Source of the DNA: Bradyrhizobium sp. CB1015
GTDB taxonomy: Bacteria; Pseudomonadota; Alphaproteobacteria; Rhizobiales; Xanthobacteraceae
DNA: 64,000 nucleotides
NCBI RefSeq assembly: GCF_025200925.1
Contig: NZ_CP104174.1
Location: 4,402,001 to 4,466,000 of the forward strand
Direction: 5' to 3'
Positions 25,156 through 35,718 of the stretch are shown one piece after another. Under the pieces are notes generated by a model that saw nothing but the letters and a program-made list of their open reading frames with translations, was not told where the DNA came from and did not search any database. Positions within the stretch are counted from its first letter, which is position 1. Each line of letters opens with the position of its first letter. Both the position numbers and the translations under genes were made by a program.

Positions 25156-26214
25156 TCAGTTCTTCAGCACGATGCGACCGACAACCTTGCCGGCGCGCAG
25201 TTCGTCGATCCATTTCTGCACGTCGCCCATCGGCTCCTCGCGCATCGGCGTCGGCTTGATCTTGCCGGCGCGGGCGAGCGCCATCAGCTCGTGGGCCTCG
25301 GCCAGCGTGCCGACCATGAAACCTTCGATGGTCATGCGCTTATAGACCCATTGCACCATCGGCAGCGTAAACTGGCCGCCCATCAGGCCGGACACCACGA
25401 TCTTGCCGCCGCGCGCGGCAACCGCGACGGCAAAGGCCATCGACTTCTCGTTGCCGGCGAAATCGACGATCTCGTCGAAGCCGCCCTCGGTCTTTTTCAG
25501 GATGCGCCTGATCACGTCGGGCTCGGCGGGATCGTAGGCCACCGCTGCACCGTTCTTGAGTGCGGTGTCGCGCGCAGCCGGTGAAAGGTCGGCGACCGTG
25601 ATCGGCTGCTTGAACATCGCCTGCGCGAACGACAGGCCCATCATGCCGACGCCGCCGAGACCGATCAGCAACAAATTGCGCTGCCGCGGACGGTCGACCA
25701 GGCGCTTGAGCGCGCCATAGGCGGTGACGCCGGAGCACATCAAGGTCGCGGCCTGGTTGACGGGCAGGGGATCGTAGTCGAGCAGATATTTGGCGTCTGG
25801 GACCAGCACGTGGGTGGCGAAGCCGCCGTCGATGGAGACGCCGAGGAAGCGCTGCTTCACACAAAGGTTCTCGTCGCCATTGGCGCAATCGCGGCACTGG
25901 CCGCAGCCGATCCACGGAAACACCGCCTTCTTGGCGCCGACGAGGCTGGAGGGAACGTCGGGGCCGACCTCGTCGACGACGCCGGCGATTTCGTGGCCGA
26001 GCGTGAAGGGCAGCGTCATGCCGCGCGTGGTGTCGAGCTTCTTGCCGCCGCCGAGATCGGCATAGCCGTCCTGGATGTGGAGATCGGAGTGGCAGAGGCC
26101 GCAGCGCTCGATGCGGACCAGCACTTCGCGCCCTTGAGGCTTCGGCGTGTCGACGATGGTCTCGCACAAGGGCGCATCGAACTTGACCAGGGACTGCCGA
26201 CGCATCAACGCCAT
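25156..26214 (-). CDS. zinc-dependent alcohol dehydrogenase
   Basis: 352-residue medium-chain dehydrogenase. Catalytic zinc ligands are Cys41 (CGLCHSD) and His74-Glu75 (GHEIAG). Structural zinc cysteines are 104, 107, 110 and 118 (CGQCRDCANGDENLC). The NAD(P) loop is GLGGVGMMG at about 185. A strong GGAGGAAGG lies before ATG 26214. The substrate is not predictable. It starts 23 bp after rsmA and could be the last gene of the lptF-to-rsmA operon, though this pairing is not a usual one. Confidence 0.92.
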   Translation of the reverse strand: MALMRRQSLVKFDAPLCETIVDTPKPQGREVLVRIERCGLCHSDLHIQDGYADLGGGKKLDTTRGMTLPFTLGHEIAGVVDEVGPDVPSSLVGAKKAVFPWIGCGQCRDCANGDENLCVKQRFLGVSIDGGFATHVLVPDAKYLLDYDPLPVNQAATLMCSGVTAYGALKRLVDRPRQRNLLLIGLGGVGMMGLSFAQAMFKQPITVADLSPAARDTALKNGAAVAYDPAEPDVIRRILKKTEGGFDEIVDFAGNEKSMAFAVAVAARGGKIVVSGLMGGQFTLPMVQWVYKRMTIEGFMVGTLAEAHELMALARAGKIKPTPMREEPMGDVQKWIDELRAGKVVGRIVLKN

Positions 26215-26237
26215 TTTCCTTCCTCCGGAATTTTTGG

Positions 26238-27095
26238 TTACTCAGTTTCGCTGCGTATATCGGCCAATTCACGCGCCATGGCAACAAAGCCCGACACGGG
26301 GATCGTTTCGGCGCGCCGCGTCGCGTCGACGCCGGCCGCTTGTGCAAGCCGTGCCGGATCGACGCCGAGCGACTTCAGGCTTTGCCGCAGCATTTTCCGG
26401 CGCTGGCCGAAGGCGGCGGCGGCGACCTGCTCGAGCAGCCTGCGATCACACGGCAGCGGCTCCGGGCGCGGCTTGAGGCGCACGACGGAGGACGTGACCT
26501 TCGGTGGCGGCACGAAGGCGGACGGTGCAATGTCGAACAGGATCTTGGTCTCGCACCGCCAATTGGCGAGCACGCCGAGCCGGCCATAGGCCTCCTCGTC
26601 CTCGCGCGCGACGATGCGCTCGCCGACCTCGCGCTGGAACATCAGCACCATCATCTCGTACCAGGCCGGCCAGGGCTCGGTGGTGAGCCAGTTGATCAGA
26701 AGCTGGGTCGCGATGTTGTAGGGCAGGTTGGCGACGATTTTTGCTCTTTCACCATTGAGCAGCGAGCGCGGATCGAAGGTCATGGCGTCGCCATGGACGA
26801 TCTCGAGCCTATCGGGGTAGCGCGCGGCAATATCCTGCAAGGCCGGGATCGCGCGCTCGTCATGCTCGATGGCGATGACGCGCCTTGCGCCGAGTGCGAG
26901 CAGCGCGCGCGTCAGCCCGCCGGGACCCGGGCCGATCTCGATGATGGTGGAGTCTTCCAGCGGTGCCGCCGCACGGGCGATGCGGGCGGTGAGATTGAGG
27001 TCGAGCAGGAAGTTCTGACCGAGCGATTTGCGCGCCGACAGCGCATGCTGGCGAATGACCTCGCGCAGCGGCGGGAGGTCGTCGATCGCGCTCAT
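26238..27095 (-). CDS. rsmA: 16S rRNA dimethyladenosine transferase
   Basis: KsgA/RsmA dimethylates the two adjacent adenosines near the 3' end of 16S rRNA during 30S maturation. The 285-residue protein has [13 protein letters not shown] near residue 20, the SAM loop [14 protein letters not shown], and the NLPYNIAT catalytic motif. The start ATG 27095 overlaps the pdxA stop by one base (TGATG), which marks translational coupling in the pdxA-rsmA pair. Length and motifs are normal. Confidence 0.97.
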   Translation of the reverse strand: MSAIDDLPPLREVIRQHALSARKSLGQNFLLDLNLTARIARAAAPLEDSTIIEIGPGPGGLTRALLALGARRVIAIEHDERAIPALQDIAARYPDRLEIVHGDAMTFDPRSLLNGERAKIVANLPYNIATQLLINWLTTEPWPAWYEMMVLMFQREVGERIVAREDEEAYGRLGVLANWRCETKILFDIAPSAFVPPPKVTSSVVRLKPRPEPLPCDRRLLEQVAAAAFGQRRKMLRQSLKSLGVDPARLAQAAGVDATRRAETIPVSGFVAMARELADIRSETE

Positions 27096-28132
27096 CAACT
27101 TTGCGAAGCGGCCATGCGGCTCGCAAGCTTGAGCGCGGCGATCAGGCTCGCCGGATTGGCCTTGCCGGTGCCGGCGATATCGAAGGCGGTGCCGTGATCG
27201 GGCGAGGTGCGGATGAAGGGCAGTCCGAGTGTGACGTTCACCGCGTCGTCGAAGGCGACGGTCTTGATCGGGATCAGCGCCTGGTCGTGATACATGCAGA
27301 CCGCGCAATCATAGGTCCGTCGCGCCGCCTCGTGGAACATGGTGTCGGCGGGCAGCGGACCCCTGGCCTCGATGCCGTCGTTGCGCAGCACTTTCAGCGC
27401 CGGGGCGATGACGGTCTGCTCCTCGTGGCCGAGCGACCCGTCCTCGCCGGCATGGGGATTGAGGCCGGAGACCGCGATGCGCGGCGTTGCGATGCCGAAG
27501 CGGGATTTCAGCTCGGCGGCGACGATGCGGACGGTCGAGACGATCAGCTCGCTGGTGAGCTCTCCCAGCGCATCGCGCAGCGAGACGTGGATGGTCACCG
27601 GCACGACGGCGAGCTGCGGCGACCACAGCATCATCACCGGCTGCGGCACGCGTCCGTTCTCTGCGGCGAGCTCGGCGAGGAATTCGGTGTGGCCCGGATG
27701 ACGGAAGCCGGCGCGGTAGAGCACGCTCTTGGCGATCGGGTTGGTGACGACGGCGCCGGCGCGGCCTGCGCGCACGTCGATGACCGCCTGCCGGATCGAG
27801 GCAAGTGCGGCCGGCGCGCTGGATGAATCTGGCTTGCCGGGCTCGGCGGTGGCGCGTTCGCCGGTCGCGACCACGGGGAGGGCATCCGTGAAGGCGGACG
27901 TCGCCTCGCTGGGGCTCACCGCGGCGATCCTGATGTCGGCTCCGAGCGCTTTCGCGCGGCGCGCGATCAGCGCCTCGTCGCCGAGCAGATAGAAGGCTGG
28001 CAGGTTCAGCTCGCCCCGCCTGCGCCAGGCTGCGATCGTGATGTCGGGGCCGATGCCGGCGGGCTCTCCCAGGGTGAGGGCAAGGGGCTTGGCTGCAGAC
28101 CTTGTGGAGGGCTCTGGGTGGGGCTTGGCCAT
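27095..28132 (-). CDS. pdxA: 4-hydroxythreonine-4-phosphate dehydrogenase
   Basis: NAD-dependent enzyme of pyridoxal 5'-phosphate synthesis. The 345-residue protein has [13 protein letters not shown] near the N terminus, the [11 protein letters not shown] metal-site block, [16 protein letters not shown], and the C-terminal [11 protein letters not shown] and [14 protein letters not shown] motifs. Both ends overlap neighbours by one base (TGATG), with the surA-like gene upstream and rsmA downstream. It is part of the LPS/outer-membrane operon. Confidence 0.97.
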   Translation of the reverse strand: MAKPHPEPSTRSAAKPLALTLGEPAGIGPDITIAAWRRRGELNLPAFYLLGDEALIARRAKALGADIRIAAVSPSEATSAFTDALPVVATGERATAEPGKPDSSSAPAALASIRQAVIDVRAGRAGAVVTNPIAKSVLYRAGFRHPGHTEFLAELAAENGRVPQPVMMLWSPQLAVVPVTIHVSLRDALGELTSELIVSTVRIVAAELKSRFGIATPRIAVSGLNPHAGEDGSLGHEEQTVIAPALKVLRNDGIEARGPLPADTMFHEAARRTYDCAVCMYHDQALIPIKTVAFDDAVNVTLGLPFIRTSPDHGTAFDIAGTGKANPASLIAALKLASRMAASQS

Positions 28133-29067
28133 CAGCGGTTGCGATATTCGATCATCGCCGCCTTGCGCAGCTCGTCGAGATAGGCCTTCTGCGTCTTCTC
28201 GTACTTCTCCTGATACATCTTCTCGCGGACCTCACGCTTCTTCGGCGTGTCGATCATGGTCGGCTTGCGCGAGCACAGCACCACCATCTCGATGCCGTTC
28301 TTGGTCATCTCGGGCGCGGTCAGGTGGCCGATCGGGGTATCGTCGAGCACCTTGCGCAGGGGCTCCGGCAGCTCAGCGGTGGTCTTGGTGACGCTGTCGC
28401 GGATGGTGGCGTTCGGGGTCGAGCGGAACAGCGAATTGGCCTCCTCGCAGCTCCCGACGCGGGCGCGATAGGCTTCGGCTTCTTTCTTACGGGTTTCCAG
28501 GAATGCCGCCGACGAGCCGCGCGGCACGATCAGCACGATCGGCTGCATCTTGTACTCGGTGCCCTCGACCTGGAGCTTATCGCCGGTCTGCGCCTGCACG
28601 GCCTGCGCGACGTCGCGCTCGCCGACCAGCAGCTTCTCCTTGAAGCGGCCGCGCACGAGGCTGCCCCAGACCATCTCGGCCCTCATGCGGCTCTTCAGCG
28701 TCTCCGGGCGGATACCCTTGATCTCGAGCGACTTGGTGAGCTGATCCGGCGTGACGCGCATGCGCTGCGCCATGCCATCATAGGACTGGTTGATGTCGGA
28801 GACGCCGGGATCGACGCCGTACTTCTTGCCTTCCTTGATTTTCACCTTGTCGTCGATCAGCTCGTTGATGACTTCCTGCCGGCTCGGGGTCTTCTGCGTC
28901 GACAGCTGGTCGAGCTTGGAGCGCTGCTCGATGTCGAAATCGGTGATGGGATCGCCATTGACCATGACGACGATGTTTTGCGCGCGCGACGGCGAGGGCA
29001 GGGCGGTCAGCATCAGCCCGGCACCGATGGCGAGAAGGAGGCGGAAGGCAGGCAATGGCGTCGTCAT
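28132..29067 (-). CDS. SurA-like periplasmic chaperone with degenerate parvulin domain
   Basis: 311 residues from ATG 29067 (MTTPLPAFRLLLAIGAGLML), an exported protein with cleavage near SRAQN. The SurA N-terminal chaperone region follows (about 28-170: VMVNGDPITDFDIEQRSKLDQL and ELIDDKVKIKEGKKYG). The region corresponding to the parvulin peptidyl-prolyl isomerase lacks the GGDLG and FSxGPS-type blocks seen in active parvulins. It probably escorts outer-membrane proteins such as LptD, encoded just upstream. Operon position between lptD and pdxA is classical. Confidence 0.88.
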   Translation of the reverse strand: MTTPLPAFRLLLAIGAGLMLTALPSPSRAQNIVVMVNGDPITDFDIEQRSKLDQLSTQKTPSRQEVINELIDDKVKIKEGKKYGVDPGVSDINQSYDGMAQRMRVTPDQLTKSLEIKGIRPETLKSRMRAEMVWGSLVRGRFKEKLLVGERDVAQAVQAQTGDKLQVEGTEYKMQPIVLIVPRGSSAAFLETRKKEAEAYRARVGSCEEANSLFRSTPNATIRDSVTKTTAELPEPLRKVLDDTPIGHLTAPEMTKNGIEMVVLCSRKPTMIDTPKKREVREKMYQEKYEKTQKAYLDELRKAAMIEYRNR

Positions 29068-29128
29068 GATGTCGCTCGCATGTCGGCCGCGTTGAGATAG
29101 GGCAAACGCGGCCGGCACTTCAAACCGT

Positions 29129-31618
29129 TCACTGGAGGCCGGCGGAACTGCTGGTCGCCGACGAGGTCGCCAGCGTGCGCAGGCCGATTTGGAACATGAA
29201 CGCGTGGCTCAGGGTGGGCGGTGCGGTGCCCGCGGAATAGCTATACGAAGTTACATAATTCGCCGCCAGCACGAAGCAATCGTCGACATAGCCGGCACCG
29301 AGCACATATTGGTTGATCTTGTTGGCCTCGAGGTCCCAGCGCGCCGAGCCCGACACTACCCAGTTGGTCGCGACCTTGAGCGAGCCCGTCGTCAGGATGC
29401 CCTCGCGGCGGGTCAGATAGCCCAATTCCGGCTGGGCCGCGTAATTGCCGTACAGCACGCTGACCGACCAGCGATTGAAGTTGGCGCGGCCTTCCGCCTC
29501 GAAGCGCTGCACGTTCCAGGTCTGCTCGTCCATGCGGGAACGGACGCTGAACGTGTAGGTGCTGTTCGGCGAGTAGCTGGCGCTCGTGACGTAGTCGGAC
29601 CGCGGCTTGTCGAGGCCGGAGTTCAGGCCTGTATTGATGGAATCCTGGACCGCGAAGGAGTTCAGCCCGAACAGGTGGTAGGACTGGCCGAACAGCACCT
29701 TGACCGCGCCGCCCTTGTCGAACTGCGTGGTGGACTGCACGCCGACATTGGCGCGGCCGCCGCCCTCGACGCGGTCGTAGCCGGAGAACTTGTCCACGCT
29801 GAACAGGTTCGAGGCGTCGAACACCATGCTCTGGGCGTCCTCGTTCGGCAGCTTGCCGGCGTAGGTCTCGTTGGGGCGGATGATGATCTGCGCGATCGGC
29901 TCGAGGGTGGTCGAGCCCCAGGGCTGAACGTTGATGAACGGATAGCGGTACTCGAGGCCCACGGTCGGCATCAGGCGGAACGCCTCGGTGTCGCCGACGG
30001 GCAGGTAGTTCGACACGCCGGGCTGGTTGGAGACCGAGGACTTGATCGCGTCGGCGCGCAGGCTCGCAAACGGCGTCCAGATCTGGCCGAACGGGTCGGT
30101 GAAGGACTTGCGCCACTGCGCTTCCGCGGTGAGGCGGGTGTAGGTGCCGGGGAAGCCGCGCAGCAGGCACTGCGAGGGCATCCGCGCCAACGGATCGGCC
30201 GATGCCGTGGTGCAGAGGCCGTTGGTGTTGGCGAGCGTCGTGATCGGGTCGAACACCGCATCGTCGCGCGACAGGTTCACGAAATTGGTCTTGTAGCTGA
30301 ACTCGCCGCCGAAGACGGGATAGTTGAGCACGTTGGAGTAGTCGATCACCGGATAGACGATCGGCACCTGGCTCTGGTTGCCCGAATAGCTCAGCCAGTA
30401 CATCGTGCGCGCATCGAAGAAGCTGCGGTTGCCGACGCCGGTCAGATAGAGCTGCGACAGCGCTTCCGTCGGCAGCAACAGGAACGAGCCGAGCGGATCG
30501 CGGTACTGATAGAGCCGATAGTCCGAGAAGAAGTAGTAGTCGGACATCAGCACGCCGTCCCAGCCCCAGACCCATTTGTCGTTCAGCGCGAACTGACCCT
30601 TGGTGTCGATGGCGCCGCGGAACTCGCGATCGCCGGGCTGCCCGGCGAATGCTCCGGGATCGAGCTGGTAGATGCCGTAGGCGCGGATCTGGTAGGCGCC
30701 GTCGATCAGGCGCTGGCGGAATTCGCCCTGCAGCATCACGCCCTGCCGCGTCATGAAGCGGGGGGTGATGGTTGCGTCCATGTCGGGCGCGATCGCCCAG
30801 TAATAGGGAACCTCGGCGCCGAAGCCCGTATTGGTCGTGCCCGGGAAGTAGCCCGGCATCAGGAAGCCGGACTTGCGCTTCACGGTCGGGTCGGGCGTCG
30901 AGAAATAGGGCATGTAGGCGAGCGGCACGCCGAAGAATTCGAGCTGCGCCGTCTCGAAATAGAGCATCTTCTCCTGCTGGTCGTGGATGATGCGGGCGCC
31001 CTTGACCTGCCATAGCGGCGGCTTCTTCGGATCGTCCTTACACGGCGCGCAGGCCGTGTAGACGCCGTTCTCGAATACCGTGTAATTGCCGCTGGAGCGG
31101 TCGGCGCGGCTCGCGGCCATGCGGGTCTGGTCGGCCGTGTCCACGCGCAGCGAATCGACGAAACCATCGCGGTAATCGTCGGAGAGATCCATGATCTCGG
31201 CATAGGTGATCTTGCCGTCGGCATCCGTCATGCGGATGTTGCCTTCGGCATGCAGCCGCTTGGTCTTCTGGTCGTAGATGACCCGGTCGGCCTCGACGCT
31301 GGTGCCGTTGTAGAACAGCTGCACGTTACCCACCGCGGAGACGCGCGAATTGTTGTAGTCGTAGTCGACCTCGGTGGCCTGAACCAGCATCTGGTTGTCG
31401 TTGGGGGCCTTCGGCGGCTTCGGACGCGGCGGCAGCGGATTGTAGGTGAAGCTCTGGGCCTTTGCCGGTGCCACCACGGCAGCATCGATCAAGCCGCCGA
31501 GCGAGGCAGCCGCGACGACGGCAGTGAGGAGCCTGCGGACGGACAAGCCGCACCCGTTCGCGCGCACCAATGTGCGCCGCGTCAAACGAGACACGAGCCC
31601 TCGGCGGACGGCAGTCAC
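29129..31618 (-). CDS. lptD: LPS-assembly outer-membrane protein LptD
   Basis: Outer-membrane translocon that inserts lipopolysaccharide into the outer leaflet. 829 residues: signal region (about 20-55), the OstA/LptA-like periplasmic jellyroll (VQATEVDYDYNNSRVSAVGN onward), and a large C-terminal beta barrel rich in aromatic residues. Start: GTG 31618 overlaps the lptG stop codon by one base, and GGAGG lies 9 bp upstream inside lptG; an in-frame ATG at 31684 lies inside lptG and is less likely. The protein ends with a Ser/Ala-rich strand rather than a terminal Phe. Confidence 0.95.
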   Translation of the reverse strand: MTAVRRGLVSRLTRRTLVRANGCGLSVRRLLTAVVAAASLGGLIDAAVVAPAKAQSFTYNPLPPRPKPPKAPNDNQMLVQATEVDYDYNNSRVSAVGNVQLFYNGTSVEADRVIYDQKTKRLHAEGNIRMTDADGKITYAEIMDLSDDYRDGFVDSLRVDTADQTRMAASRADRSSGNYTVFENGVYTACAPCKDDPKKPPLWQVKGARIIHDQQEKMLYFETAQLEFFGVPLAYMPYFSTPDPTVKRKSGFLMPGYFPGTTNTGFGAEVPYYWAIAPDMDATITPRFMTRQGVMLQGEFRQRLIDGAYQIRAYGIYQLDPGAFAGQPGDREFRGAIDTKGQFALNDKWVWGWDGVLMSDYYFFSDYRLYQYRDPLGSFLLLPTEALSQLYLTGVGNRSFFDARTMYWLSYSGNQSQVPIVYPVIDYSNVLNYPVFGGEFSYKTNFVNLSRDDAVFDPITTLANTNGLCTTASADPLARMPSQCLLRGFPGTYTRLTAEAQWRKSFTDPFGQIWTPFASLRADAIKSSVSNQPGVSNYLPVGDTEAFRLMPTVGLEYRYPFINVQPWGSTTLEPIAQIIIRPNETYAGKLPNEDAQSMVFDASNLFSVDKFSGYDRVEGGGRANVGVQSTTQFDKGGAVKVLFGQSYHLFGLNSFAVQDSINTGLNSGLDKPRSDYVTSASYSPNSTYTFSVRSRMDEQTWNVQRFEAEGRANFNRWSVSVLYGNYAAQPELGYLTRREGILTTGSLKVATNWVVSGSARWDLEANKINQYVLGAGYVDDCFVLAANYVTSYSYSAGTAPPTLSHAFMFQIGLRTLATSSATSSSAGLQ

Positions 31619-32715
31619 TATCCGTCCTCCAGATAGAGCAAGGCCAAAAAGCCGGTGAGGCCGCCCACCACAACGGGCAACCACGCCGCAGCGATCGGAT
31701 GCATCAACTCAGCCTTGCTCAAGTCCTCAGTTACTTTCGACAGAACGTAGAGCAGAAAGCCTGCGCCCACGCCACTCAAAACCATCTTCTGCACGCCGCC
31801 CATCCGGAAGAAGCGCAACGACACGGAGGCCGCGAGCATCACCATGGCTGCGAGCAAAAACGGCTGTGCCAGAAGCTTCTGATACTGGAGTCGGTATCCG
31901 GCTGTCGCGAAGCCCGAGCTCTCCGAGGAGCGGATGTAGCTCGGTAGTTGCCAAAAGGACACAGTCTCGGGGGTGGAAAAGCTGTTGCGGACCTGCGCCT
32001 CGGTCAGCGTGGTCGGAATCTCCAGGCTGGCCTGGTCGATCGGCGGTCCGTCCAGCGAGAAGCGGCGGACGCCCTTGAATAGCCAGCGGCCCGCCTCCAG
32101 CGTCGCCTCGCGCGCCTCGACCCGCTCCTTGAAGTGCTGGTCCGGGTCGAACCGGAACAGCGTCAGCCCGGTGAGCCGGATGCCCTGCTGCTCGCTGCGC
32201 GCCGCATTGATGATGGTCTGGCCGTCGTTGGTGACCTGGTTGAGCCAGAAGCCGGAGGCGTCCTGGATGCCGCCGCCGGGCGCCGAGCCGAACAGCTCGG
32301 CCTCCATGCGCTTGGACAGCTCGCGCAAATTGGCGGACATCGGATTGTAGGCGACGGTGGCGATCACCCCGATCAGCAGCGCGCTGCCGAGCGCCGGCGA
32401 GATGAACTGCCAGGCGGAAATGCCCGCGGCGCGCGCCACCACGAGCTCGAGCCGGCGGGAGAGGGCGAGATAGCAGGTCATGGCGCCGATCAGCATGCAG
32501 AACGGCGTCAGCTTCTCCAGCAGTTGCGGCACCCGGAACAGCGAGGTCTCGGCCACCATGATCGCGGAGGCGGATGCAAGGCCCGAGGTCTTGCGCACCA
32601 TCTCGATGTAATCGACCAGCACCAGCAGCAGGAAAATGCCGCCGAAGACGCCGAGCGCGGCGACCACGAAGCGCCCGGCGAAATAGCGCCCGAGTGTGTT
32701 GGTGAGCATGCTCAT
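31618..32715 (-). CDS. lptG: LPS export ABC transporter permease LptG
   Basis: 365-residue YjgP/YjgQ-family permease. It has membrane helices near 15-40, 60-85 and 95-120, a periplasmic beta-jellyroll (about 130-265) and three C-terminal helices ending LLYLEDG. With LptF and the LptB ATPase (encoded elsewhere) it extracts LPS from the inner membrane. The start ATG 32715 overlaps the lptF stop (ATGA); the longer upstream frame is inside lptF. The stop overlaps the lptD start. Confidence 0.95.
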   Translation of the reverse strand: MSMLTNTLGRYFAGRFVVAALGVFGGIFLLLVLVDYIEMVRKTSGLASASAIMVAETSLFRVPQLLEKLTPFCMLIGAMTCYLALSRRLELVVARAAGISAWQFISPALGSALLIGVIATVAYNPMSANLRELSKRMEAELFGSAPGGGIQDASGFWLNQVTNDGQTIINAARSEQQGIRLTGLTLFRFDPDQHFKERVEAREATLEAGRWLFKGVRRFSLDGPPIDQASLEIPTTLTEAQVRNSFSTPETVSFWQLPSYIRSSESSGFATAGYRLQYQKLLAQPFLLAAMVMLAASVSLRFFRMGGVQKMVLSGVGAGFLLYVLSKVTEDLSKAELMHPIAAAWLPVVVGGLTGFLALLYLEDG

Positions 32716-33881
32716 GCGGTGGCCGGACGTCCGAACAGCCGCGCGATCCGTGCGTTCGATCTGTTGATGGCCTCCATCAGGCCGGGAGGCGGCTCGACCA
32801 CGACACCGCCGATGATCATCCACAGCCCGGCGCCGATCGCGCCGAAAACCATCGCATATTGGACCAGCACCGGGCCCGGCGACTTCACCGCCATCACCGA
32901 GCAGGCGAAACCGGCCATGCGCAGGCCGAACACCGCGACGATCGACGAGGCGATCGAGAAATTGCGGCTCTGGCGGGTGGTGCGCGGCGCTCCGAGGAAG
33001 GCAAAGGTCAGCACCGCAAAGGCGAACGGATAGATCGGCGCCAGGATGCCGTCGTGCAGGGCCGAGCGGAACTGGCCGGGAATCTGCTTGTACACGGGGT
33101 CGTTATCGGACGGCGAGAACAGCTCCCACAGATAGCGCTCGCGGATCCCGAGGGTGACGTCGCGGCCCTGGTTGGAGAACTTCGACATGTCGAAGCCGTA
33201 GCGGCCGAACGCCACCAGCGCCGGATCGCGCTTGCCCGCCTCGAAGCGCTGCAGATTGCCGGTCTCCAGCACCAGGAACGAGCCGGTCTCGTTCTTCACG
33301 ATCTCGCCGTGCTCGGCGACGATCGAGACGCGCTCGTTCGGATCGCGGCGGTCGTCGATGAAGATGCCGGCAAGGATGCCGCCGGGCAGGCGCTCGCGGA
33401 TCCGGATCGTCAGGTTCCTGTCGAGCTGGGCGAAGCGGCCGGGCTGCAGGATGTTGGTCAGCACGTCGGCGGTGATCTCGGCATCCCACTGCTTGATCCG
33501 CCGCATGCCGTCCGGGGCGAGATAGGCCGCGATGAAGGCGACCAGCAGCGCCACCACGCAGGTGGCGTAGAAGAACGGATAGAACAGCCGGAACGGCGAG
33601 AAGCCGGCGGCATTCATCACGATGATCTCGGAATCGGTCGCGAGCTTGTTCAGCGTGTGCGAGATCGCGATCATCAGCGCGATCGGCGAGATGATCAGGA
33701 CTAGGGCCGGGATCACGAGGCTGGTGATGCCGAGGAAGGTGAGGATGGTCTGACCCTGGCTCGTCATCAGGTCGATGCCGCGCAACGCCTGCGTAATCCA
33801 GATCACGCCGGTGAGGCTGACCAGGACCAGCGCAAACGACGCCAGCGTCGTGCGGAAGATATACCTATCGATCGACCCCAT
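32712..33881 (-). CDS. lptF: LPS export ABC transporter permease LptF
   Basis: 389 residues with the YjgP/YjgQ fold: MGSIDRYIFRTTLASFALVL at the N terminus and membrane helices at about 10-35, 55-80 and 100-120. A periplasmic domain runs from about 135 to 260, and C-terminal helices from about 285 to 370. It partners with LptG and the separately encoded LptB. First gene of the operon; its promoter must lie in the 337-bp gap shared with pepA. Confidence 0.95.
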   Translation of the reverse strand: MGSIDRYIFRTTLASFALVLVSLTGVIWITQALRGIDLMTSQGQTILTFLGITSLVIPALVLIISPIALMIAISHTLNKLATDSEIIVMNAAGFSPFRLFYPFFYATCVVALLVAFIAAYLAPDGMRRIKQWDAEITADVLTNILQPGRFAQLDRNLTIRIRERLPGGILAGIFIDDRRDPNERVSIVAEHGEIVKNETGSFLVLETGNLQRFEAGKRDPALVAFGRYGFDMSKFSNQGRDVTLGIRERYLWELFSPSDNDPVYKQIPGQFRSALHDGILAPIYPFAFAVLTFAFLGAPRTTRQSRNFSIASSIVAVFGLRMAGFACSVMAVKSPGPVLVQYAMVFGAIGAGLWMIIGGVVVEPPPGLMEAINRSNARIARLFGRPATA

Positions 33882-34218
33882 GCGCTACCGCACGAACCCA
33901 CCAAGTCCCCAATGTCGACCGGAATTCCGGCGGTCCAACCAATCCCCGGCAGGGGATCCCCAAGGTCGGCCGACAGCTCTTCCGGCGGTTCATTCTCTCA
34001 CTACCATCCCTTTGATCCGTCAACAAAATGGCTGCCCCGTGGCACCCTCATTATATGGTTAATATTTCGGTCGTTGTGGCCTGGCGGCCACGGCGGCGCT
34101 TGGCATTGGGCGGGCCGCTGGCCCATAGTGGGGAAGCCTCAGTGAATCGCCGTTCAGCTCCGGTTTGTGGCTGGAACTCCCGAACGACGAAAAACCCCAT
34201 GTTTTGGAGGAGTTATCC
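33882..34218. other. divergent promoter region lptF/pepA
   Basis: 337 bp without a gene. An AT-rich stretch at 34049-34070 could be the core promoter for pepA. It is followed by a perfect hairpin GTGGCC-TGGC-GGCCAC (34076-34091), which would be in the pepA leader if transcription starts upstream. No operator is recognised. Confidence 0.5.
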
Positions 34219-35718
34219 ATGTCCGATGCCATCAAGGTCGGCTTTGTCCCGTTGTCTGCCGCCCCCCGTGGCATCCTGGTCGTGTTCTGCGACGACAGCC
34301 TGAAGCTCGGCCCGGCGACGGCGAAGGCGGTGGGCGCCGCTGCCGACATCGTGAAGCGCGCCGCGGCCGCGGCCGCCTTCAAGGGCAAGAGCGGGGCTGC
34401 ACTGGACATTCTGGCACCGGAGGGGGTGAAGGCGACCCGGCTGATCGTGATCGGCGCGGGCAAGGCGACCGGCCTCAAGGCGAACGATTTCCTCAAGTTC
34501 GGCGGGGTGGCCGCCAGCAAGCTGCCCGCCGGCACCAGCGCCATGACCATCATGGCGGAGCTGCCGGGTGGCGCCATGACGAGCGAGCAGGCGGTTGCGA
34601 TCGCCTCGGGCCTGCGCTTACGCGCTTACAAGTTCGATCGCTACAAGACCAAGAAGAAGGAGGGCGAGGAGGGCGGCGCGCGAGCCGACGTCTCGCTTGC
34701 AGTCGGCGATGCCGGTGCTGCGAAGAAGGCGTTCGCCGCGGCCGGCCACGTCGTCGACGGCGTGATCATCGCTCGCGACCTCGTCAACGAGCCGCCGAAC
34801 GTGCTTTTCCCGGAGGAATTCGCCCGCAGAGCCGGTCAGCTGCGCAAGCTCGGCGTCAAGGTCGAGGTGCTCGACGTCAAGGCGATGCAGAAGCTCGGCA
34901 TGGGCGCGCTGCTCGGCGTCGGCCAGGGCTCGGCGCGGCCGAGCCGCACCGTGGTCATGCGCTGGGACGGGGCCAAGAAGGGCGAGGCCCCGGTCGCCTT
35001 CGTCGGCAAAGGCGTCTGCTTCGACACCGGCGGCATCTCGATCAAGCCGGCCGGCAGCATGGAGGACATGAAGGGCGACATGGGCGGGGCGGCCTGCGTC
35101 GTCGGCCTGATGCATGCGCTCGCGGCGCGCAAGGCGAAGGTCAACGCGGTCGGCGCCATCGGCCTCGTCGAGAACATGCCCGACGGCAACGCGCAGCGGC
35201 CGGGCGACATCGTCACCTCGATGTCCGGCCAGACCATCGAGATCATCAACACCGACGCGGAAGGCCGCCTCGTGCTCGCCGACGTGCTCTGGTACGTCGC
35301 CAAGAAGGTGAAGCCGAAATTCATGGTGGATCTGGCGACGCTGACCGGCGCGATCATGGTGGCGCTCGGCACCGAGCATGCCGGCATGTTCTCCAACAAC
35401 GACGAATTGGCCGACCGGCTGCTCACGGCCGGCGTCGAGAGCGGGGAGAAGGTCTGGCGCATGCCGCTCGGCCCCGAATACGACAAGCTGATCGATTCCC
35501 AGTTTGCCGACATGAAGAACACCGGCGGCCGCCATGGCGGCTCGATCACTGCCGCACAATTCCTGCAACGCTTCGTCGATGGTGTGCCCTGGGCCCATCT
35601 CGACATCGCCGGCACCGCGATGGGGGCGCCGAAGACCGACATCAACCAGAGCTGGGGAAGCGGCTACGGCGTCCGCCTGCTCGACCGCCTGGTCGCCGAC
35701 CATTATGAACGCAAATGA
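34219..35718 (+). CDS. pepA: leucyl aminopeptidase
   Basis: M17 dimetal aminopeptidase that removes N-terminal residues from peptides. The 499-residue protein has metal ligands and catalytic residues in [11 protein letters not shown] (Lys264, Asp269), KGDMGGA (Asp287) and the signature NTDAEGRL (344-351, Asp346, Glu348, Arg350). ATG 34219 has GGAGGAGTT upstream. It ends with ATGA overlap into holC, the standard pairing in proteobacteria. Confidence 0.97.
   Translation: MSDAIKVGFVPLSAAPRGILVVFCDDSLKLGPATAKAVGAAADIVKRAAAAAAFKGKSGAALDILAPEGVKATRLIVIGAGKATGLKANDFLKFGGVAASKLPAGTSAMTIMAELPGGAMTSEQAVAIASGLRLRAYKFDRYKTKKKEGEEGGARADVSLAVGDAGAAKKAFAAAGHVVDGVIIARDLVNEPPNVLFPEEFARRAGQLRKLGVKVEVLDVKAMQKLGMGALLGVGQGSARPSRTVVMRWDGAKKGEAPVAFVGKGVCFDTGGISIKPAGSMEDMKGDMGGAACVVGLMHALAARKAKVNAVGAIGLVENMPDGNAQRPGDIVTSMSGQTIEIINTDAEGRLVLADVLWYVAKKVKPKFMVDLATLTGAIMVALGTEHAGMFSNNDELADRLLTAGVESGEKVWRMPLGPEYDKLIDSQFADMKNTGGRHGGSITAAQFLQRFVDGVPWAHLDIAGTAMGAPKTDINQSWGSGYGVRLLDRLVADHYERK

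Noticed and set aside
29189..31015. A 608-codon plus-strand open frame and a 590-codon minus-strand frame over lptD
   Set aside because: Both are out-of-frame shadows of lptD, whose own frame has signal, jellyroll and barrel regions and operon overlaps.
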